Assembly: GCA_008638375.1 (NCBI GenBank)
Contig: CM018032.1
Span: 4,684,501 to 4,748,500, forward strand
DNA length: 64,000 nt
Reading direction: 5' to 3'
From: Nyssa sinensis
Taxonomy: Eukaryota > Streptophyta > Magnoliopsida > Cornales > Nyssaceae
The notes beneath the pieces are model-generated. The model had not been told where the DNA came from, did not search any database, and worked only from the letters and a program-made list of their open reading frames with translations. This document shows positions 60,967 to 64,000 of the stretch, piece after piece. A program made the position numbers and the translations under genes. Numbering within the stretch: the first letter of the stretch is position 1; each line of letters begins with the position of its first letter.

Positions 60967-61798
60967 TGGCATCAGAAATCAACCTAAACATATTCACATC
61001 AGAAGAAAAGACCAATACTACAAGGTAGATAACAAAAAGAATCTTCCAATTATTAACAAATAGTAACTTTTACTACAATTCAGAAGTCGAAAAATTGACA
61101 CTATAACACTATAATCCAAAACAACAGGTCTCGTTTACTCAAAAAGCACAAGTAAACAATAGCCTAGTAGCCCACTAGTACCCCGAAAGTAGGACCTTCT
61201 TAAATATGGGGGTTTCAAGCCCCATCAAGGTTGTTTATTGGATATATATACAAAATGTTGTTAAAAAAGAAAGAAAGCAAGAGAGTAGAGTTTCAATTTA
61301 GAAAAAAAGAAAAAAATTATTTCGCTTGATATTCACTTTCTTCCATATTCTAAACGGTATGTAAGTATTTCACTTTATATAATATTTTGACCATAAGTAC
61401 ACACACAATATGCTCGCATCATCTAGCTCTGTCGAATGCTTTGAGGCAATAGAAAATTTAAATTATAGGTTCTCTGGAAAAATGCAGTATCATCTGGCAT
61501 GTCAATGTGGTCCAAAAATCGCCAGCAAAATGGACTCATCCATTGGCAAAACCTGGCCAATAAGAAACTGTCACTTCCATGGATATTCTCTTAATGATCG
61601 AGATGGATTTTTTTGTTTTTTTTTTTGGTGGTTAAGTGGACATTGTTCTTGTGATTATGTTGAAAAACAAATACGAGAATGGAGGAATTGCACACCAAAA
61701 ATGTTGTAAAAGGATAATGATTCTTGCCAGCAATGGACCATCCCAGACATCCAAAAACTACCAACAAGAGCTAAAGACGGTAAAACATAGCTTATAAC
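60962..61798. other. Intergenic; one possible coding-like patch
   Basis: Around 61430-61560 the minus strand after TTGGCCAG reads FCQWMSPFCWRFLDHI and on to a stop 43 codons later. This might be an exon of the gene at 58453-59675, but phase and partner cannot be established. The remainder is not coding. Confidence 0.3.
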
Positions 61799-63421
61799 AG
61801 CAACTCCAACGCGGGGTGCCATCTGGAGTATCAAATTCATAATCGTCAAAATGGCACCCTAAACTCAAAATTTTTTACTCCAAAGAGGGTGGTATATGAG
61901 GTTGCAAAATGGTACCCAACGGTCTGGGTGCCCTTTTTACAAACTTTGGAGAGAGATAAGAGCAACTCCAAGGGAGAGTTGCATCAGGGGTGGCAAACCC
62001 ATAACTGTCTGTAACCGTCAAAATGCCACCCCAAATTCTATTGTTTTGGACTCTAACAGAGGTGGCATCAAGGGTTAAAAAATGGCAGCAATGGTCTTGG
62101 GGTGACAATTTTTCAAACTCTGGAGAGAGAGAGAGAAAGAGAGAAAGGGAGAGGTTGCAAAGCCGTTCTGGCTTTTCAGATTTCACTGTTCCACTCTCTT
62201 TTTACTCCCAACGGCTCTATTGAACCAAAAAACTCTACAAATATCTAGAAATTTTGAAAGATAAACTTACCAAAGGCCAAAAATTGTCCGTGAAAATTGA
62301 CGTGAAAATCACTTGCCACTGTAAGTTTCCGCTCTTTTTTTATGTGGTTGTTGATGGCATATCTAGAGAAGGAGGCACAGAGAAAGGGAAAGGGGAAGGA
62401 GGTGAAGAGGGGAAGGGGAATGAGGAGGCGCAGGCGCAGAAAAGAAGGGGAAGAAACCAGAGGAGCGGGGAGTTGGGGTTTCTCTGTGAAGAAACCAGAG
62501 GAGGCGTGGGGGTGGGGAAACAAATTTGTTTCTCTGCCTCCTTTCCCCATATATATATATATGCATATATATAATTGATTTGAATTTAAAATAAATGTTT
62601 TTATTTTAGTTAATTGGTAGAATTTAAATTGAATGTTTTAATTTTAATTTTAGTTTATTTATTTATTTTTTTAATTTAGGATAAATTTATTTATTTAGCT
62701 AATTTTTATAATTGAAGATTTTTTTTATCTTAGTTAATTGCTATTTAAAATTTAAATTAATTTTATAATTAAATTAATTTTGTAATTTAAATTAAATGTT
62801 TTAATTTTAGTTTATTTATATATTTTGTTAATTTAAGGTGAATTTATTTATTTAGCTAATTTTTATAATTGAAGAACTTTTTTCTATTTTAGTTAATTGT
62901 TATTTAGAATTTAAATTGATTTTACAATTAAATTAATTTTGTAATTTAAATTAAATGTTTTAATTTTAGTTTATTTATATAGTTTTGTTAATTTAAGGTG
63001 AATTTATTTATTTAGCTAATTTTTATAATTGAAGAATTTTTTTTATTCTAGTTAATTGTTAATTGTTATTTAGAATTTAAATTGATTTTATAATTAAATT
63101 AATTTTGTAATTTAAATTGAATGTTTTAATTTTAGTTTATTTATATATTTTTGTTAATTTAGGGTGAATTTATTTATTTAGATAATTTTTATAATTGAAG
63201 AATTTTTTTCTATTTTAGTTAATTGTTATTTAGAATTTAAATTGATTTTTTAATAAAACCGTTAAGTTTAATTATATTTTTTAATAAAAAATATTAAAAT
63301 GGCACCCCATTTTAGGACCTGCCATTGGAGCAGATTTATAATTCAAGGGTGCCAAAACACCGTTCAAGGTTATAAATGGATGATTTGGCACCCCAAAATG
63401 CAAACTCTCTTTGGAGTTGCT
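61799..63421. mobile_element. Inverted-repeat element with AGCAACTCCAA ends
   Basis: The left end AGCAACTCCAACGCGGGGTG and the right end (reversed AGCAACTCCAAAGAGAGTTT) are inverted repeats. Subterminal GGGTGCCA/TGGCACCC words recur at both sides, and the style matches widespread plant DNA-element ends. A second AGAGCAACTCCAAGGGAGAG at 61959 suggests nested or tandem ends. The body contains a purine-rich block (62350-62520) and an AT-rich tandem array (62575-63260). There is no transposase frame. Superfamily and target duplication are unresolved. Confidence 0.5.
62575..63260. repeat. Tandem array, about 157-166-bp unit, four copies
   Basis: The marker ATTTTTATAATTGAAGA recurs with GAAG at 62714, 62871, 63031 and 63197 (spacings 157, 160, 166). 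Between markers the order TTTTAGTTAATTG, AGAATTTAAATTGATTTTA, TTTGTAATTTAAATT, ATGTTTTAATTTTAGTTTAT, GTGAATTTATTTATTTAG is kept. The first unit is partial. It has almost no G or C and no coding potential. Confidence 0.8.
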
Positions 63422-63760
63422 ATAAGGGAGAGGTGTCATTTGACGGTTGGGCCATTTCTATTTTTACTGTTACAATAGCTACCATTCTAACAGCTCTATT
63501 TCAACAAAGAATTTTATAAATACAGGGAGCTTATGAAGAGAAAACTTATCAAAGCTCGAAAAATCACTCTGAAAATTATTCTATAAATTTAGAATGATTT
63601 TATTTATTTAACTAATTTTTATAATTAAATAATTTTTTTAATTTAGTTAAATGTTAGAATTTAAACTGATGTAAAAATTCTATTTGCATATTTTAGGGTG
63701 CGATTTTTACAAACTGGGGTGCGATTTTTACAAACTTTAGAGAGAGAAAAGGAAGAGGTA
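63422..63760. repeat. Partial second copy of the 61799-63421 element
   Basis: AACAGCTCTATTTCAACAAA ... AAAACTTATCAAAG ... TGAAAATT repeats in the same order as AACGGCTCTATTGAACCAAA ... TAAACTTACCAAAG ... TGAAAATT near 62208-62300. It continues into one array-like unit (ACTAATTTTTATAATTAAAT, about 63615) and GGGTGCGATTTTTACAAACT, like 61928-61950. Confidence 0.5.
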
Positions 63761-63768
63761 CATTAATA

Positions 63769-63970
63769 ATTATTCGGTAGGTAATATGTGTACAAGATTG
63801 CAAATAGATGTAAAAATTATTGTTAGAATGATTAATTTAGTTAAATGTTAGCAACTTCCTTAAGGTTACAGCTCACCATCTGAAAACTAAATATGTGTAC
63901 ATTAATAATCTCTATGAAAAATTAATTTGAAACCTGGTGGTATTTATAGTTATATTACCTACCGAATAAT
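63769..63970. repeat. Short inverted repeat, 19-bp perfect arms
   Basis: ATTATTCGGTAGGTAATAT at 63769-63787 is the exact complement of 63952-63970, with 164 bp between. Inner ATGTGTACA words are also shared. It could be a 202-bp MITE. No flanking duplication was recognised. Confidence 0.6.
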
Positions 63971-64000
63971 AATTTTTGGGCAAAATCCTTGAATTGTTGG

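Noticed and set aside
62254..62578. Charged frames of about 80-106 codons on both strands
   Set aside because: Purine-rich block inside the repeat element; glycine/glutamate/arginine composition follows base bias.
62575..63260. CRISPR-like array
   Set aside because: Units are contiguous, about 160 bp, with no spacer pattern, in a eukaryotic genome; a plain tandem repeat.

Overview
This is nuclear DNA from a flowering plant, almost certainly a eudicot. The evidence is very AT-rich intergenic sequence, plant-type introns, a plant MORN-repeat phosphatidylinositol-phosphate kinase, a MIR394 hairpin, and decayed plant transposons (Copia, Gypsy, hAT, fold-back MITEs, a SINE-like retroposon). I cannot name the species.

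Only one protein gene is complete: a PIP5K1/2-type phosphatidylinositol 4-phosphate 5-kinase on the minus strand (36493-40532). It has eight coding exons that join in register to 791 codons, with two upstream ORFs in its leader and a candidate TATA box. One RNA gene is clear: a MIR394 precursor on the plus strand (17494-17628, mature 20-mer at 17523-17542). A three-exon chain on the minus strand at 58453-59675 splices in register but I do not recognise the protein. A broken F-box gene lies at 11420-11982 (minus).

Layout. 1-1.4 kb: Gypsy-type LTR and adjoining remnant. 2.4-6.3 kb: MITEs, fold-back elements and a 1.2-kb hAT fossil with an 8-bp target duplication. 9.3-13 kb: an interval bounded by inverted repeats that holds the F-box fragment and is split by a Copia LTR. 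13.1-17 kb: a second LTR of the same family, then a 5'-truncated Copia pol with its 3' LTR. 17.4-17.6 kb: MIR394 next to a CT microsatellite. 20.2-24.2 kb: two short hAT elements and a SINE-like retroposon, all with target duplications. 31.2-32.6 kb: a short Gypsy element with two LTRs around a collapsed gag-protease remnant. 36.2-40.9 kb: PIP5K. 41.3-55 kb: hAT, tandem duplication, fold-back elements and a third Copia LTR. 58.4-59.7 kb: unrecognised exons. 61.8-64 kb: an inverted-repeat element carrying an internal array of about 160-bp repeats, a related copy, and a short inverted repeat.

The PIP5K gene and MIR394 have no evident functional link. They are islands in transposon-derived sequence. 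I found no CRISPR array, operon, convincing tRNA or clearly new multigene system. The points most worth checking are the unrecognised exon chain, the F-box fragment inside an inverted-repeat interval, the PIP5K upstream ORFs, and the repeat families with intact insertion signatures.
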